Of a stretch of DNA of 64,000 nt, positions 55,918 through 64,000 are shown one piece after another. Location of the stretch: the NCBI GenBank assembly GCA_003265685.1, contig QJOU01000051.1, positions 1 through 64,000 of the forward strand, read 5' to 3'. This stretch comes from Piscinibacter caeni (lineage in GTDB: Bacteria > Pseudomonadota > Gammaproteobacteria > Burkholderiales > Burkholderiaceae_C). The notes beneath the pieces are model-generated. The model was given only the letters and a program-made list of their open reading frames with translations, was not told the DNA's origin and did not search any database. Positions within the stretch are counted from its first letter, which is position 1, and the number at the start of each line of letters is the position of its first letter. Both the position numbers and the translations under genes were made by a program.

Positions 55918-57308
55918 CGTGGGATCTCCTCGAGGGGTTTGAGCTGCGCCATCAGGGTGGGCAGCAGCTCGCTGACGGTGGGATGGATGGGCACGCTGCG
56001 GCGCCAAAGCGAGACGGGAAGGTCGGCCTGCATGGCCAGCAGCAGCGTCTGCACGACCTCGTCGGCCTCGATGCCCAGCAGCGCGGCGCCGAGCAGGCGC
56101 TCGCTGCGGGCATCGACCAGCACCTTCATGAAGCCCTGCGTCTCGCCGCGCTCGCGCGCCCGGCCGACGCGGCTCATCGGCAGCACGCCGACCAGCGCCG
56201 GCCGCTGCATGGCGCGCACCTCGGCCTCGCTCAGGCCGATGCGCCCGAGCGGCGGGTCGGTGAACAGCGCGTAGGCGGGGATGCGGTCGCTGACGCGGCG
56301 CTGCGCACCGGCCAGCAGGTTGTCGGCCACGATCTCGTGGTCGTTGTAGGCGGTGTGGGTGAAGGCGCCGCGGCCGTTGCAGTCGCCCAGCGCCCACACG
56401 CCCTCGACGCTGGTGCGCAGCTGGTCGTCGACCGTGATGAAGCCGCGCGCGTCGGTGGCAATGCCGGCACGCTCGAGCCCGAGGTCCTGCGTGTTGGGGC
56501 GCCGGCCGATGGCGGCCAGCAGGTGGCTGGCGTCGATCTCGCGCGCCACGCCGGCGGCGTTCAGCGCCAGGTGCACGCCGCCGTCGGCGCCGCGCGCCAC
56601 CTTGGCGCCGCGCACCCCGAAGTGGAAGGCCACGCCCTCGCGCTCCAGGATGGACTGCAGCTCGCGCGAGACCTCCGGGTCCTCGCGCGCCACGGCGCGC
56701 TCGGCCGATTCCAGCACCGTCACCTGGGTGCCGAAGCGGCGGAACATCTGGGCGAACTCCAGCCCGATGTAGCTCGCGCCGACGACCACGAGGTGCTGCG
56801 GCAGCGTCTCCAGCGCCATCATCGAGCTGTTGTCCAGCACCTGCACCTCGCCGATGCCGGGCCAGTCCGGGTGCAGCGCGCGGCCGCCCACGTTGACGAA
56901 CACCTGCGGCGCGGCGAGCGTCTCGCCGCCCACCTTCACCTCGCGCGGGCCGACGAAGCGCGCGTGGCCGCGGATCAGGCGCAGGTTGGGCAGGTTCGCG
57001 AGCCACTGCGTCAGGTTGTCGACCGACTGCGCCACGACGCGGTCCTTGCGCGCCTTCACGGCACGCAGGTCCACGCGCACCGGGCCGCCGACCGTCACGC
57101 CGTGCTCGGCGGCGCGCCGCACCACGTGCGCCGCGCGCGCGCTGGCGACCATCGTCTTGGTCGGAATGCAGCCGTCGTTCACGCAGGTGCCGCCCAGGTG
57201 TTCGCGTTCGATCAGCACGGTGTGCCGGCCGGCGGCGGCCAGGCGCGCGGCCAGGAAGGGCCCGGCCTGGCCGCTGCCGATCACGATCGCATCGCATCGT
57301 GTGGCCAT
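55914..57308 (-). CDS. FAD-dependent pyridine-nucleotide disulfide oxidoreductase
   Basis: A 464-residue flavoprotein of the glutathione reductase/mercuric reductase type. FAD motif: AIVIGSGQAGPFLAARLAAA. The redox-active disulfide is GTCVNDGCIPTKTM (CxxxxC). The NAD(P) motif is LVVVGASYIGLEFAQMFRRF, and the second FAD site is GVWALGDCNGRGAFTHTAYN. The C-terminal active-site acid-base pair is in VPIHPTVSELLPTL. It lacks MerR-type metal Cys at the end. Translational coupling to egtD suggests action on a thiol or selenol made from hercynine, such as reducing an ergothioneine-type disulfide, but no substrate can be proven. Confidence 0.87.
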   Translation of the reverse strand: MATRCDAIVIGSGQAGPFLAARLAAAGRHTVLIEREHLGGTCVNDGCIPTKTMVASARAAHVVRRAAEHGVTVGGPVRVDLRAVKARKDRVVAQSVDNLTQWLANLPNLRLIRGHARFVGPREVKVGGETLAAPQVFVNVGGRALHPDWPGIGEVQVLDNSSMMALETLPQHLVVVGASYIGLEFAQMFRRFGTQVTVLESAERAVAREDPEVSRELQSILEREGVAFHFGVRGAKVARGADGGVHLALNAAGVAREIDASHLLAAIGRRPNTQDLGLERAGIATDARGFITVDDQLRTSVEGVWALGDCNGRGAFTHTAYNDHEIVADNLLAGAQRRVSDRIPAYALFTDPPLGRIGLSEAEVRAMQRPALVGVLPMSRVGRARERGETQGFMKVLVDARSERLLGAALLGIEADEVVQTLLLAMQADLPVSLWRRSVPIHPTVSELLPTLMAQLKPLEEIPR

Positions 57309-57353
57309 GAGGCTTGTCTCCTGTTCTGCTTGTCGTGCGGCGTGCAGCAGGCC

Positions 57354-57836
57354 TTACTTCGGCCGGATCGTCGAGGTGATCGACTCGACCACCCGGCTGG
57401 CCATCGCGAACTGCGGCATGCGGTCGGTGACGCCGTGGCGCCGGGCGATCCAGCCGAAGTCCGTGTAGGCGGCCCACACCGTACCCTGCTCGTCCTGCAG
57501 CACCAGCAGGCGCACCGGCCAGTCGAGCCCGGAGTAGGGATTTGAGGTCAGGAACTGCGCCCCCAGCGGCGGGTTGCCGAAGGTCAGCAGCGTGGACGGC
57601 CGCAGCGTGATGCCGGCCTGCGCGGCGAGCTGCTGCTGGTCGACGGCAGAGAAGAACATGATGCCCTTGGCGGCGATGTCCTCGCGCAGGCGGCGGATCG
57701 TCTCGTCCACGGGGTAGGCGCTGCGCACCTTGACCAGGCCGTCGCCGGCCGGCTCGTCGGCGCGTGCCGACGCGCCGGCGCCCAGCGCCAGCACGATGCC
57801 CAGGGTGGCCGCGACGCGGCGGGTGAGGGAAGTCAT
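57354..57836 (-). CDS. DUF302-domain exported protein
   Basis: A 160-residue protein with a signal peptide (RVAATLGIVLALGAGASARA). The rest is the DUF302 fold: SAYPVDETIRRLREDIAAKG, KGIMFFSAVDQQQLAAQAGI, LLTFGNPPLGAQFLTSNPYS and LLVLQDEQGTVWAAYTDFGW. DUF302 proteins are widespread and bind small ligands or metals in ways not well defined. It lies 45 bp upstream of the flavoprotein and 13 bp after the cupin gene, so it is the second gene of the cluster. Confidence 0.82.
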   Translation of the reverse strand: MTSLTRRVAATLGIVLALGAGASARADEPAGDGLVKVRSAYPVDETIRRLREDIAAKGIMFFSAVDQQQLAAQAGITLRPSTLLTFGNPPLGAQFLTSNPYSGLDWPVRLLVLQDEQGTVWAAYTDFGWIARRHGVTDRMPQFAMASRVVESITSTIRPK

Positions 57837-57849
57837 CGTGCGGCCCCGC

Positions 57850-58362
57850 TCACATCATGTGCTCGTCGTGCTGTGCATCGCCGGGGAACAGGTCCACCGA
57901 GATCAGCACGGCCGGCGTGCTGCCGGTGTTCTTCCACCAGTGCGAGGTGCCGTTCTTCTCCGGCGCCACGTCGCCGGTGCGGTGCACGATCGGCACGGCG
58001 CAGCTGCTCGCGTACTCGACCACCTCGCCCGAGACGATGTAGATCATTGCCGGACGCTCGTTGTGGCTGTGCCAGGGCACCACGCCGCCGGGCGCGATGT
58101 CGAGCTGGCGCAGGCGGAACTGGCGGCCCTTGATGGCGGCCGGCTCCTTGGCCAGGTCGGTGCTGGCGCGCACCTTGTCGACCACGCCGACGGCCGCGTT
58201 CGGGCCGGGCTTCTGGCCCTGGCCGTCGGCGACGCGCTGGCCGGCCGGGCATTCGCCGGCGAAGGCGGCGCCGGCCGCCAGGGCGAGCGCCGCGACGGCC
58301 GCCAGGCCGACCGCGACACGCGGCCAGATCGAGGGACGGGAAAGGGGGATGACGTTGACCAT
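57850..58362 (-). CDS. Periplasmic cupin-domain protein
   Basis: A 170-residue protein with an N-terminal membrane anchor or signal segment (AVGLAAVAALALAAGAAFAG) and a single cupin domain. The metal-binding motif is PWHSHNERPAMIYIVSGEVV with the His-x-His pair and a downstream His in NGTSHWWKN. The His-rich end DAQHDEHMM could bind metal. The ATG at 58362 has AAGGAG upstream. It begins the cluster cupin-DUF302-flavoprotein-egtD; its promoter is in the 162 bp shared with the divergent histidine kinase gene. Cupins may be dioxygenases or sensors; the function is open. Confidence 0.82.
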   Translation of the reverse strand: MVNVIPLSRPSIWPRVAVGLAAVAALALAAGAAFAGECPAGQRVADGQGQKPGPNAAVGVVDKVRASTDLAKEPAAIKGRQFRLRQLDIAPGGVVPWHSHNERPAMIYIVSGEVVEYASSCAVPIVHRTGDVAPEKNGTSHWWKNTGSTPAVLISVDLFPGDAQHDEHMM

Positions 58363-58524
58363 GCTCGTGCTCCTTGGAAGGTTCGGGGAGGGCGGTGCGG
58401 CAGCGCCGCGCCGTGAGTCACTGTCGCGATCCGGCTTCACGTCGCCATCCGGGGCCGATCACGTGTTGGTCACGAATCGCGACCGGCGCGGTCCCAGGGG
58501 CTAGAGTTCGCGCCGGGAGGGTGC

Positions 58525-61500
58525 ATGGAGCCGGACGGCGAATCGATCGCGCACACGCTCGCGGCGGGCCCGCTGCCGCTGGAGCCGGCGCTGGCCATCG
58601 GGGTGCAGCTCGCGGCGGCCCTGGCCGAGCGGCACGCGGCCGGCCGGCTGCACCTGGGGCTGCGCCCCGAGCTGCTGCGCTGGCAGGCCGCGACGCAGCG
58701 CCTGAGCCTGCTCGACGCACCGCCGGCACCCGGCTACCTCTGGGTCGCCCCGGAACAGACCGGTCGGCTCGATCGGCCGCCCGACGTGCGCAGCGACCTC
58801 TACCTGCTCGGCCTGCTGCTGCACACCCTGCTGGCCGGACGCCCCCCGCTGGCGGGCGACGACCCGCTCGCGCAGGTCCACTGGCACCTGGCCGGCGTGC
58901 CCGAACCGCTCGCGCGGCTGCGGCCGGAACTGCCGGCGGTGCTGTCCGACCTGGTGCTGCGCCTGCTCGCCAAGTCGCCCGACGAGCGCTATCAGAGCGC
59001 GCTCGGCGTGCAGCGCGACCTGGAGCGCTGTGCGCACGAATGGGCCGCCGGCGGGGTGGTCGCGCCCTTCGAGCTGGGAAGCCACGACCGCGCGGCCCTG
59101 CTGGCAACGCCGGCGCGGCTGCAGGGGCGTTCGCGCGAGCTGCACCAGCTGACCGAGGCCTTCGAACAGGCCTGTGCCGGCGGCCGGCGCCTGGTGCTGG
59201 TCGAAGGCTGGTCGGGCATCGGCAAGACCGCGCTGGTGCGCCAGCTGGTGCGCCCGGTCGCGCGGCGCCAGGGCTGGTTCATCGCCGGCAAGTTCGACCA
59301 GGTGGCGCGCGGCCTGCCCTTCGGCGGCCTGGCCCAGGCGCTGCGGGCCCTGGTGCGCCAACTGCTCGGGCAGGGCGAGGCCGCGCTGCTGCAGTGGCGC
59401 GCCGTGCTGGCGCAGGCGCTGGGCGAGAACGCCGGCGTGCTGGCCGAACTGCTGCCCGAGATCGCGCTCGTCGTCGGCGCGGCGCCGGCGCCGCAGCCGC
59501 TGCCCGGCATCGAGGCGCAGAACCGCTTCCGCCGCGTGCTGCAGCGCTTCGTCGCGGCGCTGGCGCAGCCCGGGCGCCCGCTGGTGCTGTTCCTCGACGA
59601 CCTGCAATGGGCCGACGCGGCGACGCTCTCGCTGCTCGAGCCCTTGCTGGCCGACCCCGAGACCGGCAGCCTGCTGGTGATCGGCGCCTACCGCGACAAC
59701 GAGCTCGATGCCGCGCCGTGCCTGGCGCACACGCTCGCGGCGCTGCAGGCCGCCGGGGTGGCGCTCGAGCGCATCGTGCTCGGCCCGCTGGGCGACGCGG
59801 ACCTGGCCGCGCTGGTGGCCGACACGCTGCGCGAACGTGCCGAGCGGGTCGCGCCGCTGGCCGCGCTCGTGCAGCGCAAGACCGGCGGCAACCCGTTCTT
59901 CGCGCTGCGTTTCCTGCACGTGCTGGTGCAGGAGGGGCAGTTGCAGCACGACCCGCGGCGCGGCGGCTGGTGCTGGGACCTGGAGGCGATCGCACGTGCG
60001 CCGCTGGCCGACAACGTGGTCGAGCTGATGGCGCGCAGCATCCGGCGCCTGGCGCCCAGCACCCAGGCCACGCTGACGCTGGCAGCCTGCATCGGCAACC
60101 GCTTCGACGCGGCACTGCTCGCCCAGGTGGCCGAGCGCGCGCCGGCGGCGGTGGCCCAGGATCTGGCGGCCGCCGCGGCCGCGGGGCTGATCGAGCCGGC
60201 CGGCGCCGGCGAGCCGGGCCATGTGTTCCTGCACGACCGGGTGCAGCAGGCCGCCTACGCCCTGGTGCCCCCCGAGCGGCGCGAACGCCTGCACCTGGCG
60301 ATCGGGCGCCTGCTGCGCGCGCGCGGCGAGGACGAGGCGGTGCTGTTCGAGGCCGTGCAGCACCTGGCGCGCGGGCGCCGGCTGATCGAGGCACCCGGCG
60401 AGCGGCGCGACACGGCGGCGCTGCACCTGGCCGCGGGCCGGCGTGCCAAGGCCTCGGCGGCCCACGAGCCGGCGCTGGAGATGTTGCGCGTCGGCCTCGA
60501 GCTCGCCGGCGAAGGCGATGGCCCGCATGACGAACTCCCCTTCGCGCTGGCCCTGGAGACGGCCGACAGCCTGATGCTGTGCGGCCGGCTCGAGGAGGCG
60601 CAGGCGCAGCTCGCGCCGCTGCTGGCGCAGGGCCGCGACCCATTGCGGCAGGCCCAGGCGCTGCGCCTGCGCAGCCTGGTGTTCGAGGCCGGCGCGTTGT
60701 ACGCCGAGGCGCTGGCCAGCACCCGCGCCGGGCTGGCCGCCCTCGGCGCCGCCTGGCCGGAGGGCCCGGCCGCGCAGGCGCAGGCGCTGGACGAGGAGAT
60801 CGACCGCATCGAGGCGCTGCGGGCCGGCCGGCCGATCGCCGAGCTGATCGGGCTGCCGCTGCTGCAGGATCCGGCGGTGCGGCTGGTGATGACGATGCTG
60901 ACCGACATCTGGTCGGCGACCTACATCGTCGGCCAGCCAACGCTGGCGCGCCTGATCTCGGCGCGGCTGGTGCGCCTGTCGCTGCAGCATGGCCACTGCG
61001 AGGAGTCGGCCTACGGCTACGTGACCCATGCCATCACGGTGGGCGCGGTGCGGGCGCAGTACGAGGAGGCCTATGCCTACGGGCGGCTGGCGCTGGCCGT
61101 CAACGAGCGCTTCGACGACCGGCGCCGGCGCGCCAAGATCTGCCAGCAGTTCCACGCCCACGTGATCTTCTGGGGCGAGCCGCTGGGCCACGCGGTCGAC
61201 TACGCCCGTGCGGCCTGCCGAGCCGGCCTGGACGGCGGCGACTTCCTCTATGCCGCCTACGCGGCCGGCACCGAGCCCTGGGCCGCCTGGTGGTCGACGC
61301 AGGACCTGGAGCGCTTCGAACGCGACATGCAGGCCGCCGTCGGGCTGGTCGAGCGCCTGAAGAACCGGCCGTTCGCCGATTCGCTGCGCCTGTTCATTGC
61401 CGCGGCGCGGGCGCTGAAGGGCCGCACCACGGGCGCGCTGGTGCTGAGCCACGCCGGCGCCGAGGGCGAGGAGGGCTTCGACGAGGACGCCTGGCTCGCC

Positions 61501-63270
61501 GTCTACGGCACGCAGGGTTTCTTCGCTGCGCTGCATGCGGTGTTGCGGCTGCAGCTGGCCGTGCTGTTCGGCAGCGCCGACCAGGCGCTGCAGGCGGCGC
61601 GGCACGCGGACGGCCTGATCGACCACCTGCCGGGCACGATCTGGCCGCTGGCGCACGAGTTCTGGCAGGCGCTGGCGCGCTCCCGCGGCGCGGACGACGC
61701 ACGGCCGGTGCTGCGCGCTGCGCAGGCCGCCTTCGCCGCACGTGCGCTGCACTGTGCCGAGAACTTCCACGTGCCGGCACTGCTGCTCGGTGCCGAACTC
61801 GCGCGCCACGAGGGCCGGCCGCACGACGCGCTCGCGCAGCTCGACGCCGCCATCGAATACGCCGCGGCGCAACCGCTGGCCGCACTGCAGGCACTGGCGC
61901 ACGAACGCGCGGCGGAGCTGCGCCGGTCGATCGGCCAGCCGCACCTGGCCGGCCTGCACGCGGCCGCCGCACAGGCCGCCTACCGGCAATGGGGCGCCTT
62001 CGCGAAGCTGGCGCCGGCGCCGGCAGACGGCCCGGCCGCGCCGCCCGGCGCAGCGTCGGGCGTAGCCGGCGACGGGCTGGACATGGCCAGCGTGCTGCGT
62101 GCCGTGCAGGCCATCGCCGCCGAGCCCGACCTGGACCGGCTGCTCGCGCGGCTGATGCACATCGCGCTCGAGAACGCCGGCGCCGAACGCGGTGCGCTGG
62201 TGCTCGAGGCCGACGACGGGCCGCGCGTGCATGCCTTCGACGCGGACACCGACGGGCCGGTGGCCGGGGTGGCGCTGGAACAGTCCGACGCGGTGCCGGC
62301 CGCGCTGGTGCACCTGGTGCGGCGCACCGGCGAGACGCTGGTACTGGCCGATGCGCCGGGTGACGAGGCACATGGCGAGGACCCCTACGTGCTGGCGCAC
62401 CGGCCGCGCTCGCTGCTGGTCCAGCCGGTGCAGCAGCAGGGCCGCCTGCTCGGCGTGCTGGTGCTGGAGAACCGCCACGTGGCCGGTGCCTTCGGCCCGG
62501 CGCGGCGCCGCCTGCTGGCGCTGCTGGCCACGCAGGCCGCGGTGTCGCTCGAGAACGCACGCCTGCTGGCGGCGGTGGAGGCGGAGAACTCGGCGCTGCG
62601 CCGCGACCTGATCGCCAACGTCTCGCACGACCTGCGCACGCCGCTGGTCTCGCTGCGCGGCTACCTCGAGCTGCTGGCCACCCGCGGTGCGCAGCTCGAG
62701 CCGGCGCAGCGCGTCGAGTACCTCGGGATCGCGCTGCGCCAGAGCGAGCGCCTGGGCACGCTGATTGACGAGCTGTTCGAGCTCGCCAAGCTCGACTTCA
62801 AGGGCACCACGCCGCAATGCGAGCGCTTCGTGCTGGCCGAGCTGGCGGCCGACGTGGTGCAGAAGTTCGCGCTGGAGGCGCAGTCACGGGGCGTCGCGCT
62901 GCAGCTCGAGTCGCCCGAGCGGCACGCCTTCGTCGCGGCCGACCTGGGCCTGCTCGAACGCGTGTTCGAGAACCTGGTGGGCAACGCGCTGCGCCACACG
63001 CCGGCCGGCGGCACGGTGGGCGTGCAGGTCGAGCGCCGCGGCGACGTGCTCGAGGTGACGGTGGCCGATACCGGGCGCGGCATCCCGCCCGGCGAGCTGC
63101 CCTTCCTGTTCGACCGCTACTGGCGCGGCCGCGCCTCGGCCGCGGGCGACGGCGCCGGCCTCGGGCTGGCGATCACGCGCCGCATCCTGGAACTGCATGG
63201 CAGCACGATCCGCGCCGAAAGCGATGGCGCGAGCGGCAGCCGCTTCCGCTTCGCGCTGCCGCTGGCCTGA
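58525..63270 (+). CDS. Hybrid pseudokinase - AAA ATPase - GAF - histidine kinase
   Basis: A 1,581-residue multidomain sensor. Residues ~1-175: a shortened protein-kinase-like domain with HLGLRPELL in place of the HRDxKPxN loop, no Gly-rich loop and no DFG, but APEQTG (75-78) and the DLYLLGLLLHTLL helix retained, so probably inactive. Residues ~190-560: AAA_16 ATPase, Walker A GWSGIGKTAL (Lys234), Walker B LVLFLDDLQWAD. Residues ~600-1170: TPR-like helices. About 1190-1340: GAF. Then HisKA with His1368 in NVSHDLRTPLVSL and HATPase (ENLVGNALRHTP, DTGRGIP, GAGLGLAI). No response regulator is in view. GGGAGG precedes the ATG. Confidence 0.9.
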   Translation: MEPDGESIAHTLAAGPLPLEPALAIGVQLAAALAERHAAGRLHLGLRPELLRWQAATQRLSLLDAPPAPGYLWVAPEQTGRLDRPPDVRSDLYLLGLLLHTLLAGRPPLAGDDPLAQVHWHLAGVPEPLARLRPELPAVLSDLVLRLLAKSPDERYQSALGVQRDLERCAHEWAAGGVVAPFELGSHDRAALLATPARLQGRSRELHQLTEAFEQACAGGRRLVLVEGWSGIGKTALVRQLVRPVARRQGWFIAGKFDQVARGLPFGGLAQALRALVRQLLGQGEAALLQWRAVLAQALGENAGVLAELLPEIALVVGAAPAPQPLPGIEAQNRFRRVLQRFVAALAQPGRPLVLFLDDLQWADAATLSLLEPLLADPETGSLLVIGAYRDNELDAAPCLAHTLAALQAAGVALERIVLGPLGDADLAALVADTLRERAERVAPLAALVQRKTGGNPFFALRFLHVLVQEGQLQHDPRRGGWCWDLEAIARAPLADNVVELMARSIRRLAPSTQATLTLAACIGNRFDAALLAQVAERAPAAVAQDLAAAAAAGLIEPAGAGEPGHVFLHDRVQQAAYALVPPERRERLHLAIGRLLRARGEDEAVLFEAVQHLARGRRLIEAPGERRDTAALHLAAGRRAKASAAHEPALEMLRVGLELAGEGDGPHDELPFALALETADSLMLCGRLEEAQAQLAPLLAQGRDPLRQAQALRLRSLVFEAGALYAEALASTRAGLAALGAAWPEGPAAQAQALDEEIDRIEALRAGRPIAELIGLPLLQDPAVRLVMTMLTDIWSATYIVGQPTLARLISARLVRLSLQHGHCEESAYGYVTHAITVGAVRAQYEEAYAYGRLALAVNERFDDRRRRAKICQQFHAHVIFWGEPLGHAVDYARAACRAGLDGGDFLYAAYAAGTEPWAAWWSTQDLERFERDMQAAVGLVERLKNRPFADSLRLFIAAARALKGRTTGALVLSHAGAEGEEGFDEDAWLAVYGTQGFFAALHAVLRLQLAVLFGSADQALQAARHADGLIDHLPGTIWPLAHEFWQALARSRGADDARPVLRAAQAAFAARALHCAENFHVPALLLGAELARHEGRPHDALAQLDAAIEYAAAQPLAALQALAHERAAELRRSIGQPHLAGLHAAAAQAAYRQWGAFAKLAPAPADGPAAPPGAASGVAGDGLDMASVLRAVQAIAAEPDLDRLLARLMHIALENAGAERGALVLEADDGPRVHAFDADTDGPVAGVALEQSDAVPAALVHLVRRTGETLVLADAPGDEAHGEDPYVLAHRPRSLLVQPVQQQGRLLGVLVLENRHVAGAFGPARRRLLALLATQAAVSLENARLLAAVEAENSALRRDLIANVSHDLRTPLVSLRGYLELLATRGAQLEPAQRVEYLGIALRQSERLGTLIDELFELAKLDFKGTTPQCERFVLAELAADVVQKFALEAQSRGVALQLESPERHAFVAADLGLLERVFENLVGNALRHTPAGGTVGVQVERRGDVLEVTVADTGRGIPPGELPFLFDRYWRGRASAAGDGAGLGLAITRRILELHGSTIRAESDGASGSRFRFALPLA

Positions 63271-64000
63271 TCAGGCCGCCAGCCAGCGCGCCGCCAGCGC
63301 CGCGCTGTCCCAGGGTCGGTCGGTGGCCAGAGGCAGGGTGTGCGGGCGCTCGTCGTCGGCCAGCGGCTCGACGAACTCCTGCTGCGCCGCCAGCACCGCC
63401 AGGTCGGCCTCGGACGGATCGTCGCCGCGCCGGTCGCGGCCGGCGACGCGCTCGCGCAGCAGCGCCTCTGGCGCGCTGCAGGCCAGCACGTGGAAGGGCA
63501 CGCGCAGGTCGAAGGCGAGGGCGTGGAAGCGGTCGCGTTCGCAGCGGCGCAGGAAGGCGGCGTCGACGATCACCGGCCAGCCGGCCTGCAGCGCGGTGCG
63601 CGCGCGCTGCAGCAGTTCGTCGTAGGTGCGCGCGGTGGCCGCCGACGTGTAGATGCCGCCGGGCACCTGCGCGGCCGAGCGCGCCAGCGGCGCCAGCCCG
63701 AACAGGCGCTTGCGCTCGACGTCCGAGCGCAGGCGCACCGCACCGGCCTGCGCCGCCAGCAGCGCGGCCGCATGGCTCTTGCCGCTGCCCGACAGGCCAT
63801 GCGTGAGCAGCAGGCGCGGCGCCGTGGCGGCGCTCAGGCGCTGCGCGAGCGAGAGGTAGTCCGGCCCGTGCGCGTGCCCGGGCTCGGCCGCCGGCCGCAG
63901 CCGTGCCACCAGCGCGCGCACCAGCGCGCGGTGCACGAGGTAGAAGCGCAGCAGCGTCAGGCCGGCATGGTCGCCGGTGGCGGCCAGCCAGCCGTCGAGG
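63271..64000 (-). CDS. Partial AAA-type P-loop kinase, C-terminal part of an aminoglycoside-phosphotransferase-like fusion
   Basis: The frame is open to the right edge of the window, so only the last ~242 residues are seen. They begin with a helical segment (RFYLVHRALVRALVARLRPA) typical of the end of a COG2187 phosphotransferase-like domain. A zeta-toxin/gluconokinase-like AAA_33 domain follows, with Walker A LTHGLSGSGKSHAAALL, a lid with RLRSDVERKRLFGL and DAAFLRRCERDRF. Its stop codon abuts that of the histidine kinase inside the palindrome GGCCTGATCAGGCC (63264-63277). The function of this fusion family is unknown to me. The start lies outside the window. Confidence 0.78.
   Translation of the reverse strand, partial: LDGWLAATGDHAGLTLLRFYLVHRALVRALVARLRPAAEPGHAHGPDYLSLAQRLSAATAPRLLLTHGLSGSGKSHAAALLAAQAGAVRLRSDVERKRLFGLAPLARSAAQVPGGIYTSAATARTYDELLQRARTALQAGWPVIVDAAFLRRCERDRFHALAFDLRVPFHVLACSAPEALLRERVAGRDRRGDDPSEADLAVLAAQQEFVEPLADDERPHTLPLATDRPWDSAALAARWLAA

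Noticed and set aside
58501-62817. Long antisense open frame opposite the hybrid histidine kinase
   Set aside because: Gln/Arg-rich shadow; the plus-strand frame carries the ATPase, GAF and kinase motifs.

Overview
The window is a high-GC bacterial chromosome segment, most likely from a betaproteobacterium of the order Burkholderiales (Rubrivivax/Leptothrix/Comamonadaceae-like). This rests on the gene orders tRNA-Leu-tig-clpP-clpX-lon, ilvB-ilvH-ilvC-pssA-leuA, gcdR/gcdH-gcdG, hpnCDE, and the ECF sigma factor-DUF3619-DUF3106-RDD operon, all familiar from that order. No search was run; family names come from motifs seen in the translated sequence.

Bases 1-17,932 look like the right-hand part of an integrated conjugative or genomic island. 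The right end is marked by a tyrosine recombinase (16215-17705) facing away from a 45-bp 3' fragment of a tRNA-Pro(GGG) gene (17888-17932). That fragment is followed by what looks like the original tRNA terminator. The left part holds a conjugation-type lytic transglycosylase and an exported partner, then cargo: a LuxR-type regulator, an ACT-domain protein, a fatty-acid desaturase overlapping a sodium/solute-symporter-like protein, and an ArgP-like LysR regulator. Next comes a maintenance block (large ParB, small membrane protein, AlpA-type regulator). Next to the integrase is a defence block: a Gabija pair (GajA OLD-type nuclease, GajB UvrD-type helicase) followed by two unrecognised genes, one with a possible PD-(D/E)XK nuclease signature. 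The intact tRNA-Pro copy is not in the window, so the left end lies outside it.

From 18,006 on the genes look like ordinary chromosome. The segment carries glutarate/glutaryl-CoA catabolism with a divergent LysR; a bacterioferritin-associated ferredoxin with a Fur-like promoter; membrane and soluble pyrophosphatases facing apart; PII; LOG and DgkA; the ECF sigma operon; branched-chain amino-acid synthesis (ilvBHC, pssA); and two tandem 2-isopropylmalate synthases. The first leuA is preceded by a short leader ORF with four Leu codons and an attenuator-like terminator. Then follow a D,D-endopeptidase, an IclR regulator, the squalene operon hpnCDE, an RND efflux pair with a strong promoter overlapped by a perfect palindrome, tRNA-Leu, the proteostasis cluster tig-clpP-clpX-lon, and tRNA-Gly and tRNA-Cys.

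The right end holds a four-gene minus-strand cluster (cupin, DUF302, flavoprotein disulfide reductase, EgtD), a 1,581-residue hybrid histidine kinase whose N-terminal kinase-like domain looks inactive, and a partial P-loop kinase cut by the window edge. The most promising points for new biology are the genes next to Gabija, the EgtD-flavoprotein cluster without EgtB, the sigma factor/DUF3619/DUF3106/RDD operon as a possible envelope-sensing system, and the pseudokinase-ATPase-histidine kinase.
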